From the NCBI GenBank assembly GCA_963971285.1, contig OZ020264.1:13468431-13532430 (forward strand): 64,000 nt of DNA. The letters are read 5' to 3'. The translations under genes were made by a program, and so were the position numbers. The stretch is from Astropecten irregularis (Eukaryota > Echinodermata > Asteroidea > Paxillosida > Astropectinidae). The notes beneath the pieces were generated by a model that was not told where the DNA came from, did not search any database, and saw only the letters and a list, made by a program, of their open reading frames with translations. Of this stretch, positions 25,010 to 37,700 are shown piece after piece; position 1 is the first letter of the stretch; each line of letters begins with the position of its first letter.

Positions 25010-25255
25010 TTCCGAGACTACGTACTCGTTTTGCTGCAACAAAATTACCAGACGTTTTTGCGTGCATTTTCCCATAGGGACCGAGTTGGTCACGGACCGA
25101 GTTGGTCACGGACCGAGTTGGTTACGGACCGAGTTGGCCTCGGACCGAGTTGGTTACGGACCGAGTTGGTCATGGACCGAGTTGGTTACGGACCGAGTTG
25201 GTCACGGACCGAGTTGACTCGGACCGAGTTGGTTACGGACCGAGTTGACCTGAAA
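25010..25255. repeat. 16-bp minisatellite element, array 3 (inverted)
   Basis: The reverse complement of array 1, including the flank (AAAATTACCAGACGTTTT ... CCCATAGGG) and the far end GTTGACCTGAAACC. The variant order matches array 1 almost unit for unit, so the whole element was copied. Confidence 0.9.
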
Positions 25256-25740
25256 CCGATTTTTGGTAACGATGGACGCTGTTCTGTATTATTTACAATG
25301 CAGCTGGTTCATGCTTGATGTGCGGTCTTGTCATTTACCTCAATTATTTCACAATGACAGAGTTTAGTTGTTTTAATGAGCAGTCAGTCTTTCACTTTCA
25401 TTTGAAAATGTTTGTTTTTACTTTGTGGTAGGCCTAACTAAATATTCAAAACAAAACAAAAATACAATTTGAATCTGAAAATTTCCATAATTCTTCATAA
25501 TTCTCAGATACATATTTGTGCTGTCATGATCATGATGTTGAAATCACTACAACCAAAGCCAACATTTTATTATTTAATATTTTCTGTCATTTCTTACTTT
25601 TATTTTTTTAGGTTGATTACATACTGGTCCTACAAGATTCTCTATCATTGAATTCCAAGAGTAACCAAGATTCAATTATGATGAAATATTTGAAATAATT
25701 CAAGTGATTGGATACCGGTACATGACTGTAGCATTGCAAT

Positions 25741-28700
25741 ATGGGATCGAAACGGGGACCAGGGAACACTCTCATTGCGTTTGAGGATGACCTCAACTCC
25801 ATAGTTAAAGAGGTAAGTCCCTTTAATGTACATTTCTAATCCACAGCTAATAAATATTAACCCTAGCATTGTTTGACAATAAGGCCGTATATTTGCATAA
25901 AAGTTGTGTGTTTTATCTTAAAACTTGTATGTTTCAACTTTCAAGCAACCTTTTATATTTTCAATCTTGCAACAGGGCCAAAAACAAATGTATACATTTA
26001 TTACCGGTATTTTCATTTTATCATCTTTATTTCCTCTGCAGAATGTTCCACGAGACAGATTTATTCTATTGTCCTAGACCTTTAAGTTTAAGAACCATTC
26101 CAAACTTATTATCAGCTGAATTTGTGTTTATTTCAACAGTATTTGGAGTTCTGCTCTTTTGGCACAACACTGAAATCGTTTGATTCGGAAGCGAGGGAGA
26201 GAGGTAAACCATTGAAACCACTTCCAAAGCGACCATGGGATGTAAAGAAGAAAGATCTACAGGTACGAAATACTTTGTAAAACAGACAAATTAGACAAAC
26301 AGACTAACAAATGGAGGCAAACCTTACAGGCCAGTATGCAGGCCATTTTACAGGCCACAATACAAGCCATTCACAGAGAAAGTTAGAGCACATGTAATAA
26401 CAGCCATTTTGGCTTCCAACTCATACAAGACAAGAGCTGCTTACCACACATTTGCACAGTCTCCATAGGTTGAACTGGACCATGAACCATACATTACCAC
26501 ACTAACCACACTGTGGTGTATTGTGGTATTCAGGATTCTACACGTTACCACAGCGTACCATGTTATTACAATTGTTATGTTATCTCTTTGCAGTCCAACC
26601 TGCTCTCTATGTTCAAGATTGGTTCTCGTAAGGAATTCTTTCAGCTTTGGGATGAGAACATTCCACAAGGTGTCAAGACCAATGATCCTGTCTGCAAGAA
26701 ATTAGAATTCTATCTGAGTATCTACTTTGCCATCTATCCTATCAAGTATCAACTCTCCACAGGCAAGAAGGTAAGAGACAGAATACAAAGTGATTTACTC
26801 ACCAAACCCTTCAGAGTAGCTGAGGTGGGATTCAAACTTCTGTTTTACTATTTCCTGGCAGACGTAATTAATCCATGTATTAATTGCATCTGTGTTCAGA
26901 GCTCACAGCTTGCGGTGTGCACGAAAATGTTGATGTATTGAAACACAAATCAAGGGGGTAACAGGACCACAATGTTGGGGGACAATAAAGGCTTCATAGA
27001 ACCTCTTGTTTTAGACAGTACCCCCATTCAATGTATTTGAATGGAAATAACAAAGCAATCATGAATATTCTCCTGCCATCATGCCATGAGGTGAACTGCT
27101 TGAGATGCTTCCCATCCAGAAGGGGTTATTAGTTCGCACTGTTAGCCAGAAAATCGTTTCTGTAATTATCTTTTCTTATTTTTGTTTCCTCAGAGTAAGA
27201 TCCGAGTGGAGGAATCCATGTTAGCCTTCAAGACCTTCCTGGAGTCACGTGGAGCTGCTCTCAGTCAAACCACAGAATTCCTACCGTTCTACGCCCTTCC
27301 GTTTGTACCTGATCCAACCAAGCATCCATCCTATAAGGAACTGTTTCAAGACTCTTGGGTACCAGACCTTCAGGTCAGATTGGAGAAGTTTTTGATGTTG
27401 ACTTTGCCAGCTCATCCTCAGCCGAGATTGTTTGAGATCTATGTATCCTTGACAAGTAGCTATCGTATAGTTTTTAGATCTTTCATTTGTATAAACATGA
27501 GAGTGTTAGATTGGGCGGTATTGTAGAGTTATTTGTTCTGGTTCATGAGCTGTTTGCTGTTTGTTAAGGGTCATCCTAATTACCGACAACTACCGACAAC
27601 GGTATGACTTCTTATTATTAGTATCCCGCTGTATAACCTTGGAGAAAGATCCTGCTAGGATCGAAACGTCAGGCCCTTCTTATTCCAGGTCTAATCATTA
27701 CATACTCTAGGTAATTGATTTTGTCGGGCAATAATTTTCCAACGATACAGTAATTGTATTTGTAGACTTTTAAACAGTTGAGTGGAAGTTTTTCTTAATT
27801 CAGTTTTTATAAACAGCAAGACTTGAACAACAGTAAGTATCTCAGTCTTATTCAGTGTTGTCATTCCTGTATTCACTCCAGTACATTTTAAGATGTACGG
27901 CTTTTCCCAGTTTCTCTGGATAAAATTAACTGATGCCTATTAATGTGTTTATTACTGACATTTTGATTATCTTTATCAGAAAATGCCGAGCAAATGAACC
28001 AGTTGCAGCAGAATGTAGTGGAAGCAGAGAAACGATGTATGACATATATCAAACGCTACAACAAACTACAGGTAAGAAATATTGGAGGAATCTTACACAT
28101 TATGGCGTTTATTGCTGGGAAAACATTTTCAATTCTATCTTTTGTATATATTTTTGTATGTACATTGACACTATGTATGAACCACACACTTTATATAGAA
28201 GATTATTTTTGTACATCTTGCTACCGCAAGTCTGACTTTATTCAGTACTTCGACCATGCGTAGCTTTAAGTCTTATACTTTGTATGAAACTTCAACATTA
28301 GAAAGTTGAACACAGTTTAAATTATTACATCTGTACAATACTAAAATGTTCTGCATGTTTGTATATTCTATTGCAGTCTGACTACCACAATTTAATAGGA
28401 ATAACTGCTGAACTAGTTGACTCGCTAGAAAGTTGTATCAACGGAAATCCGGTAAGCGTATTATATCAGCTCACAACATCCTATATGTGAAGTCAACTAA
28501 TTTTGGTTGACATCAACTCTTCATCGATCTAGTTCTAAGCCCAGAATATCATGAATCTGTGAATGTTTTTATTTACCTGCTTTCGATTTGTTTGGGAAGT
28601 TAGGTCCTGTGTCAGTTGACATCTTGATTTGCTGATTTTCAACACGTCATTAAAGCTTTAGACTTGCACTAGTTGAAATCGACTAATTTTATCCACTCAT

Positions 28701-31700
28701 TTGATTTTATTTCTGTGTATAATTCAAGGTCACACCGGAGTACTTGCAGACTGTATGCCAGAGGCTTTTCTCTAATCAACTACGGGAATCTGTGGATATC
28801 AACAGACCTTCCACTGTAAGCTGATGAGTAGTTGAATTAATGTCCTCTCAATTATGCAATCAGTTGTTATTTTAGTTGTTATTAAGTGCCATTTATTTGA
28901 AGCTGATAATTAGTGGATGCATTTGCCTCCCCATCCCCATGTTACGGTTGCCATGGCAACAAAATAATGAAATGGACCAATGAGCAGGCAACTCAGTTAA
29001 TATACGACCAGTGTATAAGGTTTGTACTACTAGACGTGCTAGAGCTATTTGAGTCAGTAGCATTCACATGGTAATGATTTAATGTTTGTCCCAGTATTCC
29101 CAATCTTAAAGGTAAATTTTTGTTCTCTTTCAGGCCGGAGAAATAATCAGAGCCTCATTTGCTCCTCCAAGGTAGATCAAATCCCATATATTCTTACAGT
29201 CAGGTTAATATTGCATATGGGTTATGTTTCAAATCCGTTTTTAGTTATAAATTACTTTATTCAGCGTCAAATATTTGATCGTGTTTGGGACAGTGATTTG
29301 GCAATCTCTATAGGGAAGCCTCATCATAGAGCTGGATAGCTCAGGTGAACGATCTCTGCTTTGATCAAACAGAGGTCTCGGGCTTAATCATTGGTTTTGT
29401 CAGATTTCATTTGCTTGAAACTCAATTATTTGCCCCGATAGTTTCAATTTCCCTTCATGTAATACCCCTTCCTCCCCCAACAATGCCCCGCCCCCTTCCC
29501 CATCCCTTCCACTCCTCTTGTATTGAATTGATCATTTTTGCTAATTGATTATTTTTGTTTGATTTGCATGTTGGTCGTGCTGCATGTATTCCCATTATGT
29601 TTTCCCTGCACTTTAGTCCAATACCGGAAGAGAAAAGGTAAATGAATCGCGTTACTCTTCTAGCTTTCATCGTGAAATTTCCGGACATTTCTGCTTCACC
29701 TTTCATGATCATACTTCTGTCCTCATTAGACTAGTTTCATGATTTTTATTGTTACGCTATTAAGCCATGAAAGCAGTTGTGGTATGATACTGCGAATGTT
29801 CAAATGATACTGATTTGTTGCTGAATGTACTGTTGAATTGTACCAGTTGTAATCTTGAAAAAAGCGACTCAGAAAATCAGTGTTATGCGGACATTTAGTT
29901 CCTTATAATGCGGCTATGCTTTTCTTTCTTGGCTTTTCCTTTTTTTTCTTTGTTGTTTCATTTAAATGTAAATTTGTGTTTTCTGGGTCATCAGAAGAAT
30001 ACCTGCCAGTTTTTTTTTTCCCACTTACCATATGTTTTTTGTAAATGTAAATTTCATTTTTTTTTTCATTTGACTCACTAATTCATTCTGTGTTTTCTGG
30101 TTATGTGTGGGTTTGCAAGCACAGTGTTGTGCTATAATAAATGGATTATAGTTACACTACCGTCTTAAATTGCATCCATCAACTGGATATTTTTGCTTTT
30201 TATCCCATATAAGTGTGAATATTACCTGTAGCCACAGCAATAGATAGGAGATAAGTCATGACATCTGCTTCACTAAATGCACAACGCTGTCACCTATAGT
30301 ATGATGCGGAAGACAGTTTACTGACGTAGCTGGTATGTTATTGGTGATTGAATGTTAGATGTTGTCTTTTGTTACAGTAATGAAGAGGTTCCCCTCTTAC
30401 CATCGTTGGATTATGAACGAGTCAAGCAAGATATGATCCATGCACCATCAAGGAGGAGGGAATTACTACTACAAGCTCTAAGATGGGTAAGAATCATCAA
30501 CCCTATAGACCGATCCAACAGCATGATATATCAGACATTACTAGTGTGTCCCCGCCTGCCTTTTGTCTGGCAACAAAGGAATTTATGCTCCGCCACACTC
30601 TAATTGCAGGGTGTACATCCCATGATTAGGGGAGCTACACCCTGCAATATAGAGTGCGGTGGACGTAATTTCTGTTGTTGCCGGACAAAATACGGGCAGG
30701 GACACTGCAGTAATTGCGGGTGTTTCCTACCTCCATGGTCACGCCGTCGGATCGGTGTATACAGTCTTCCTGCTCACCATTCCTCCTCATTGTACATGTA
30801 TTACTGTATCTTCCTTCTCCAGACGGTTGAATACTCATTGTAAGTTCACTTTTACTTCCGGTTCCAAAATCATGGGGCTCTATGGGCTGGGTTGTGCAAA
30901 TACTCGTCTCATGTGCCTTGTGCTCCTTGCTTTTTTGGTTTCACACTTGCAGAGGGTATTGACTTATCCAGCCTGTAAGTAAATGCAAACAAAGATCACA
31001 CAATTGTTTTCCATTTGCATTGTTTCGTAACCGTCTTGATTGGCAATTGTGTTGATTCTGAGTAACAGTCTTAAACTTGTGTGATTTCTTGAAGCGTTTA
31101 ACCCGAAGTGAACCAGGGGAGCAGAGGGATACAGTACTTGCAGCATACATACAACATGACTTACTGGGATGCTCACAGGATGATGAACATAGAGTAAGTA
31201 CTTTATTCCATTTACCTACCAGACCCCAGGCACTCTCCTTATACTGTACTCTGTATGCCCATGCCTACAAATCACCCAACCAGACCCCTGCACCCATCCT
31301 CAACTTAACAAAAAATACCAATATAAAATTCCTCGCCTTCTTCTAGCATAATACCAGATCTCAACCTTGCTCCCACCTTGTTCTCCGTTTATAATGATAC
31401 AGAAATCTGTGATGGATTCATTGGGCTCTGGGGATGAGGTTACACAACAGTACATGGCTAGGCTCTTCAATGCGTTTGCATCTTTATCATCAGGTAAGGA
31501 ATTATAAAAAGACAGCATCGCTGACCAACGTGATGTAGATGAGCTTAATTCCTTCCACATGGGAAGCATGTATAGCAGTTTGCCTCATGGCGTGAGAATA
31601 TTCATGATTGCTTTTCTATTTCCATTGAAATACATTGAATGGAGGTATTGTCTGGAACAAGAGGTTCAATGAACCTTAACTGTCCCCCAAAAATTCGCTT

Positions 31701-34700
31701 ACTGTGGTACGTTTATCCCGTTGTTTTGCATTTGAATAGATTTGGAATTTTAGTGCAGACTTGTAATCTGTGAGTTCCGAGCACAGATGCGGTGACATGG
31801 ACTACCTCTGCCTGGAATTCTTACTATTCTGCATGATATGTTAATTTGTTTGTTTGTTTGTTTGATTGTAGGGAGGACATATTTAGGTCGTAATGAGGAT
31901 ATAGTATCCGTTCTTCAATTGGCTTTACAATCAGAAGATAGGGGTCCCATCACTAGAGAGAACGTTCTTGGAGCATTGCAAAAACTCAGCCTCAAGTAAG
32001 TCACCAATGAGTAAATCCTTACAGCCTGAAACTACAAGCCCCAGACCCAGTCCCGAACCCCAAACCCCAAATCCCCAAACCTCTAATCCCAAACTTGATA
32101 TGACCCCAAACCCCAAATCCAGTACCCCAGACCCCAGATCCCAGATCTCAGACCCAGTCCTCTAGCTCCAAACCCCCGCAGACCTCAAATCAAACCCAAA
32201 ACCCAAACACCAAAACGCACATTTCCCCAACCAAGCCTTTCTTTCCTATATTTTGTAAACCACACCATAAACGGTTTTTGTTTTCTGACACTAGACGGCA
32301 TCTCCAGACATCAATGATAAATGCAGGCATCATAGACTGGCTGATCGGTGTGCTAGAAGACAGTGACTCCCTTTCCGATTATACCCTTGAATACTCAGTT
32401 GCTCTTCTGATGAATCTGTGTCTCAGAACATCAGGTAATTATCCAGATATTTCAAATATCTAAAGGCCATTAAGACCGCCAAGGCAAGAGGTTTTGGAGC
32501 TCTCTCTGTGAATCTTGGAATGATGGTGTCGCTCTGCGTTCATTTGTTTCAGGGAAGACACGGTGCGTCAATGACAAGTCTAAGATGTTGAAGGTTCTGA
32601 GTGACCTGCTAGGACATGAAGACCAAGAGGTAAGAGCAAACCACCAGTCCACATCAGTGTAACGTCAAACTGTCAATATTCAACACAGTTTTGAAAGTTA
32701 TCATACCCACAGTGCTTCTACTTTGCTATGGGGATCTTGGTGCTTGTATCCCTTAGCATGATACTTTGCTCTAATTGTTATTCTCCTCCTACGAGGTAAT
32801 GGATTCCAGAATTAAGGATAGAGATGGTACATGTATGTGCTTGTCGCAAGATTCACTTGTTTATATTTGTAATTACTGTTTATTTGTGCATAGATCCGCC
32901 CATATGTAAATGGAACCCTTTACAGCATCCTTTCTGTGTCGGAGATCCGAGAAGAAGCTAAGGCAATGGTAAGCCCAATTAAGAATCATGATCCAATTTA
33001 ACTATTTTTCATCAGATAAACACAAGGGAAACTGACTGGGTTAGATTAAGTCATTGAAAAGAGAACAAAGAAAAATTGAGTGGAGCGGGATTCAGACCAG
33101 TGACCACCGGAATACCATATTGGTGCTCTTACCAACTGAGCTATCCAGCCCTATGCTAGCAGTCTCCCTAATAGTCAATTATGTTTGCTCGGTTGGCTGT
33201 CAAAAGCCACAAAACCACTCACATACCGCCGTATCCCAAGAATCATTTATTAAACTATTGTTCACAATCGTTGGTTTTTGTTTTCAAATGTCTTGGCAAA
33301 AAAAAAAAAAAAATTAATGTTGCTTCATTAAATGTTGCTATTTGTATTTACATTGATGACTCACCTTTTAAATTTTGCTTATATTTTGACTCTGTGTTTG
33401 TGCTTAGGGAATGGAAGAAACACTGAAATGTTTCATCAAGGAGGACAGTCCTGAGATGAACCGGCAGATTCATTTCATCATTAAGCAGCTTAATACAGGT
33501 ATCTTTATACCATCCTTGTCATACACATACTCACATAGAGTAAGGCTTGGTCTCAAATCTCTGGCTGGGGCCGCAAATAACGCAAAAGTCTATAGAAGCT
33601 AGAAGCGGCTGCAGTCACTGGCTAGTGGCTGCCATAGATGCATGTGTAATTTGCAACCGTAGCCATAGATTTGGAATACAAATTGGCTTTAATAACCCCT
33701 TCCGCCCGTTTTTTTTTGTCTTCACCAGCCAGTCTTATTAGACACCGGCTCACATAGAGGTCATCTGGCAGGGTAACATATTGCGCTCTGCTCCGACTGC
33801 TCGAAAAAAATATTCAAATGCAATTCAAGGGATGTTTTTTTCTGTTTAGTTGAAATCCCCAAGATGATTTACTATTTACATTTGATTAAACTCTGTTTTT
33901 CTCAAGATGTGATCAGTGAAGACGTCGAATCTGATGATGAAGAAGAAGAAGAGGAAGCAGAGGTAATGATTTGCATATCATTTGCATGTATTGAATATTC
34001 ATTTTGATCATAACTTTGCTGAGACACCATGTATAGATATCTCATTTGTGAGTATATGTGGGTCTTTATAGAACCAGTTACTTGACATTTCAAATTGTAT
34101 ACACGTACTCTGTTGAGTCTGTTCGTCATATCTATTGCATACGATTTTGCATATTAAGTACAATATGGGCGACTCCAAGAGTTTGCAAAACATGTAAGCC
34201 CCTCCCCCTTCCCACAACTCCAGAGTTAATCTGTCTTGTAATTGGTCTATTTCATTGTAGGATGAGCAAGACCAAGATGCGATGGAGGCGGATCTTGATA
34301 AAGCAGAAGCAGTCAAAGCCAAACCAGGAGAACTAGCTGGAGAGAAACTGCTTAGTACGGAATACCTAGGGGTAAGGATTCATGAATTATTCATGATATT
34401 ACTTGAAAGTGTGTACCTAGGCCTCATGAATTATTCATATTTTTTTCATAATTTGTCCTATTAATGTAGTGTGTTTTGATGAGCCGTAGGAATTGTCTTT
34501 TTCATTTCCTAACTGAATTTTTCAATTCCAGATGCTGACCAATACTCAATATCTAAATCAAGACAAGGTAGCATATGAATATTCAGTGCTCATGAATTAT
34601 TCAAATCCCTCTACCCAATCAGTGTTCCAGTCTTGCTTGATCCCATCCTTACCCTGAACACTTAATGTATTAATATTATCGCACAGGCTAGGCATGCATT

Positions 34701-37700
34701 GTGTGGAATGAAAGTTCATGAATTATTCATATCCTTCTATCCATTCAGCATATAGGTATGTCATACCCCATTCAATACAGGGTGAGATTGTTTGAATTAT
34801 TCATATCTTGCTAATCAATCAGCATATAGGTTCTCTTAACATGATCATTAGTGGATGAAGGTTCATGAATTATTCATAACCAATCAGCACAAAAATAATG
34901 CAATATTGTGTCATGTCCTGCATCAATTTGAATATTGCCTCAGTTTAAGGTACAAGCGCCCCCTATGCCCAGGGAACAATTGGCAGTTAGGAGGTTGCCC
35001 CTTGTGTCCTGCATGTACAAGTCAGTCGGTCTGTGATTCAATCCTTAAACCCTGCCCACACTCCCAACAGCCTACAGCCCTCCGTATAACCACATTAACC
35101 TCTTGATTATATGTTAATATGCATGACGGCATCCAATACCAAATATGCACACTGTACACTCATTTCAAACAGGAATTTGTTCCTTTATTTTGTAACATAA
35201 CGTAAGCATGGATGCATGATTCAATATCAAACTGTTAGCATGCAAATTGACTTGAAATATTAGTAATCCCTAATTTAATCAGACATGACTCATTGAGGTT
35301 TGTGCATTAAAGTGAGCTTCGTATACTTTGGTGATGCATCTGAAAAAAAGATTTGATTAGAAAACAGTAGAAATCGAACACAAAAAATGAAAATTTTAAA
35401 ATTTTACAATTTGCCTGATTTGACCTGACATGTCGGATTACAGGCTGGCTGAAAGCAGTTCAGAATTTTGTATAATGTTGTCCAGGCCTTCATTTTAATA
35501 AAAATGAGGAGAGCTGCAAATCGCTCTCCTTAAATCAACAGAGAGAATTTAGGAGAGTGATTTGCTCTCACTAACAAAAATAAAATTTGAGCTGCAAATT
35601 CAACTCCTTAAATCAACATAGGGCCTACTCATACTAGTGAACAAAGAGAGCAATTTGCTCTTTTTAAACTAAGTTTCCGCATGTGTCCAATGATGTCAGA
35701 AAAAGGGAACATTAAAAATTTTACTTGTCCTTTTGAACATTTTTGTATTTTCCACAAAGGGTAAATGTTGGCTGGAAAAATGTATGTGATGTTTTGAAAA
35801 ATGGCATCCCTCCTTAAATTGTTAAGGAGCTCTTTTTTTCACTCTCCTTGGAAAACATTAAGGAGAGCGGAGTGGAGTGATCACTCTCAACTCTCTTTAG
35901 AAAGTAAGGCCTGGTTGTCTATGAATCTGCAGTTCTATGGCAAAAGCCAAAGTATGAAGTAACCATTAATGACTAGAATTGGACTGCTATGCAACTTTCA
36001 AGAACATTCAGCAAATGTTTAACTGGGGAGGGAGCATGTTTTGGTCTTGCTAATTGATTGTCATCACAAGATGAGTGGAAAGTCACCAGGTGTCATTAAC
36101 CTGTCCATCTATTCAAAAGCAACTTTCAAATCTACATAGCTGCCTCAGGTTTGAACAGACCAAGGAAGATGCCATTGGGAGATCTTGCCTCAGATTTTGT
36201 TACAGACATTTGCATGTATTCAGTCAATTTCTTTCTGCTTGATGTCCAGGGGTCAGCTATGAATGAGAAGCCATTCTCCAGACCAGAGACAGAACGACGG
36301 TCAGCGACTTCTGACCGTCAATCAGCGGCTGCAGAGAGGCGGTCAGCAACATCGCAGCACCGGTCAGTCCATGATGATATGGAAGCCAACCAAGAGTAAG
36401 AAATCTTGACTAGCGGAGAACCAGTCACACAAAGGACATATTACATGAGATTTTGGCTGGTGACCTACACTATCAGCCCAGTGCATATCAGCTCAGCTAA
36501 TTTCATGGATGGCAAATGTCAGAATTACAGAAGTCTTAGAATAAGTGTCATTAATTGTTTGAATTTCCATATAACTGGAAATGTTATATGAAATATAAGT
36601 GTGATTATGATCTAATGGATTAATTATTTGTTATTTGTTTATATTTCAGCAATGCAGTATCATCTAATGGACAGGTATGTTTATGTTCCTTATAGCTTGA
36701 GATTCATTCTGTCATGGGCTGTGGAACAATTGAGTTTATTGTAGAGCAGGGATGAAGGTATCGTCTGTCTGACAGAAATTGAAGAATTTGATTCCGAAAA
36801 CAAAGTATGCTTTCTGTTTACCTTTATTTCACTGGCGATCTCATTAAATCAGTAATGATGAATTTATTTATGTACAGGTCTCCAGGCCTCCTACAAGGAG
36901 TGGTAGTCAAGCCAGTCATCATTCAGCAGCAGCTGCAGCAACGACAGCAGCAGCAGCAGCAGCAGGGGACGCAAGTGGTAATTAGCACCGAATCTCATTA
37001 CTCGCTCATCAGAGTTTTTATAAAAAAATGATCACGACGGCTCAAGAAATGGTCAAGAAAAACCTACAAACTCTTTAGGAAAAGGATGATGGTTTCAAAC
37101 ATATGCCAAATCAAATATTGGTTGATGACAGGTCTTTAACAAAGTTTTATAAAGCAGGAGGTTTCATATCACTAATTGTTTGATTGGATTTGTTTGATTG
37201 TAGAATTTGAGCAGGACAAAGTGAAGCCGGCTTCGAGACCATCCGGGGTAAGTTTCATATCTCATTGGATCCTTCTCAGTAATCATTCAGAAATCTTCTC
37301 AATTCTACAGACAAACCAACAATAACATTTTGATTAACTCTTAAATTCACTTGCCTGGTCACCGGTCGACATTTACACTCAACTCCCTGGGGAGTATACA
37401 GCCCCAGCTACTGTAAATCACATACAGGCTGATCAAGCACAAAGGCATCTATGCCCTCACGGGAACCCATTTACACCTGGTTGAAGAGGAGCGATACGTG
37501 ACAAAGTGTCTTGCCCAAGGACGCAAGCATCACTAGCCCATGGCTTGATTCCAACCCACAATTTGTAGATTGACCACAAGACCTTGAGTACGACACACCA
37601 GACTACCAGGCTACAACACCCCACACTAAACATGCAAAGTTATACAATTATCGCAACGTTTCTGACAGAATCTCACAGAATTTATTGAGGTATTTCTTTG

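Larger units (their letters stand above)
22607..25740. other. Head-to-head intergenic region between PPIH and ARMC9
   Basis: Contains the PPIH promoter side (a TGACGTC half-palindrome at 22662), a roughly 200-bp tandem duplication (22940-23405), a TATAGCGCC repeat tail, minisatellite arrays 2 and 3, a poly-T run near 24864, and the ARMC9 5' side. A TTTTTTTAG acceptor-like site at about 25611 may mark a split ARMC9 5' UTR. No other gene seen. Confidence 0.5.

Noticed and set aside
21741..25255. CRISPR-like repeat arrays
   Set aside because: Repeats are contiguous 16-bp units without unique spacers, in an animal genome.
24218..25318. Open frames with [13 protein letters not shown] repeats (also 21725-22029)
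   Set aside because: A 16-bp minisatellite (48 bp in frame) stays open by composition; two strands and three arrays give the same artefact.
33082..33151. Functional tRNA gene on the minus strand
   Set aside because: A and B boxes are present but acceptor and anticodon stems do not pair, and the head is fused to a SINE body shared with other copies.
36807..37031. Glutamine-rich open frame over the ARMC9 exon at 36878
   Set aside because: The CAG run is read as alanine (GCA) in the frame that continues ARMC9; the Gln frame has no splice-compatible partner.
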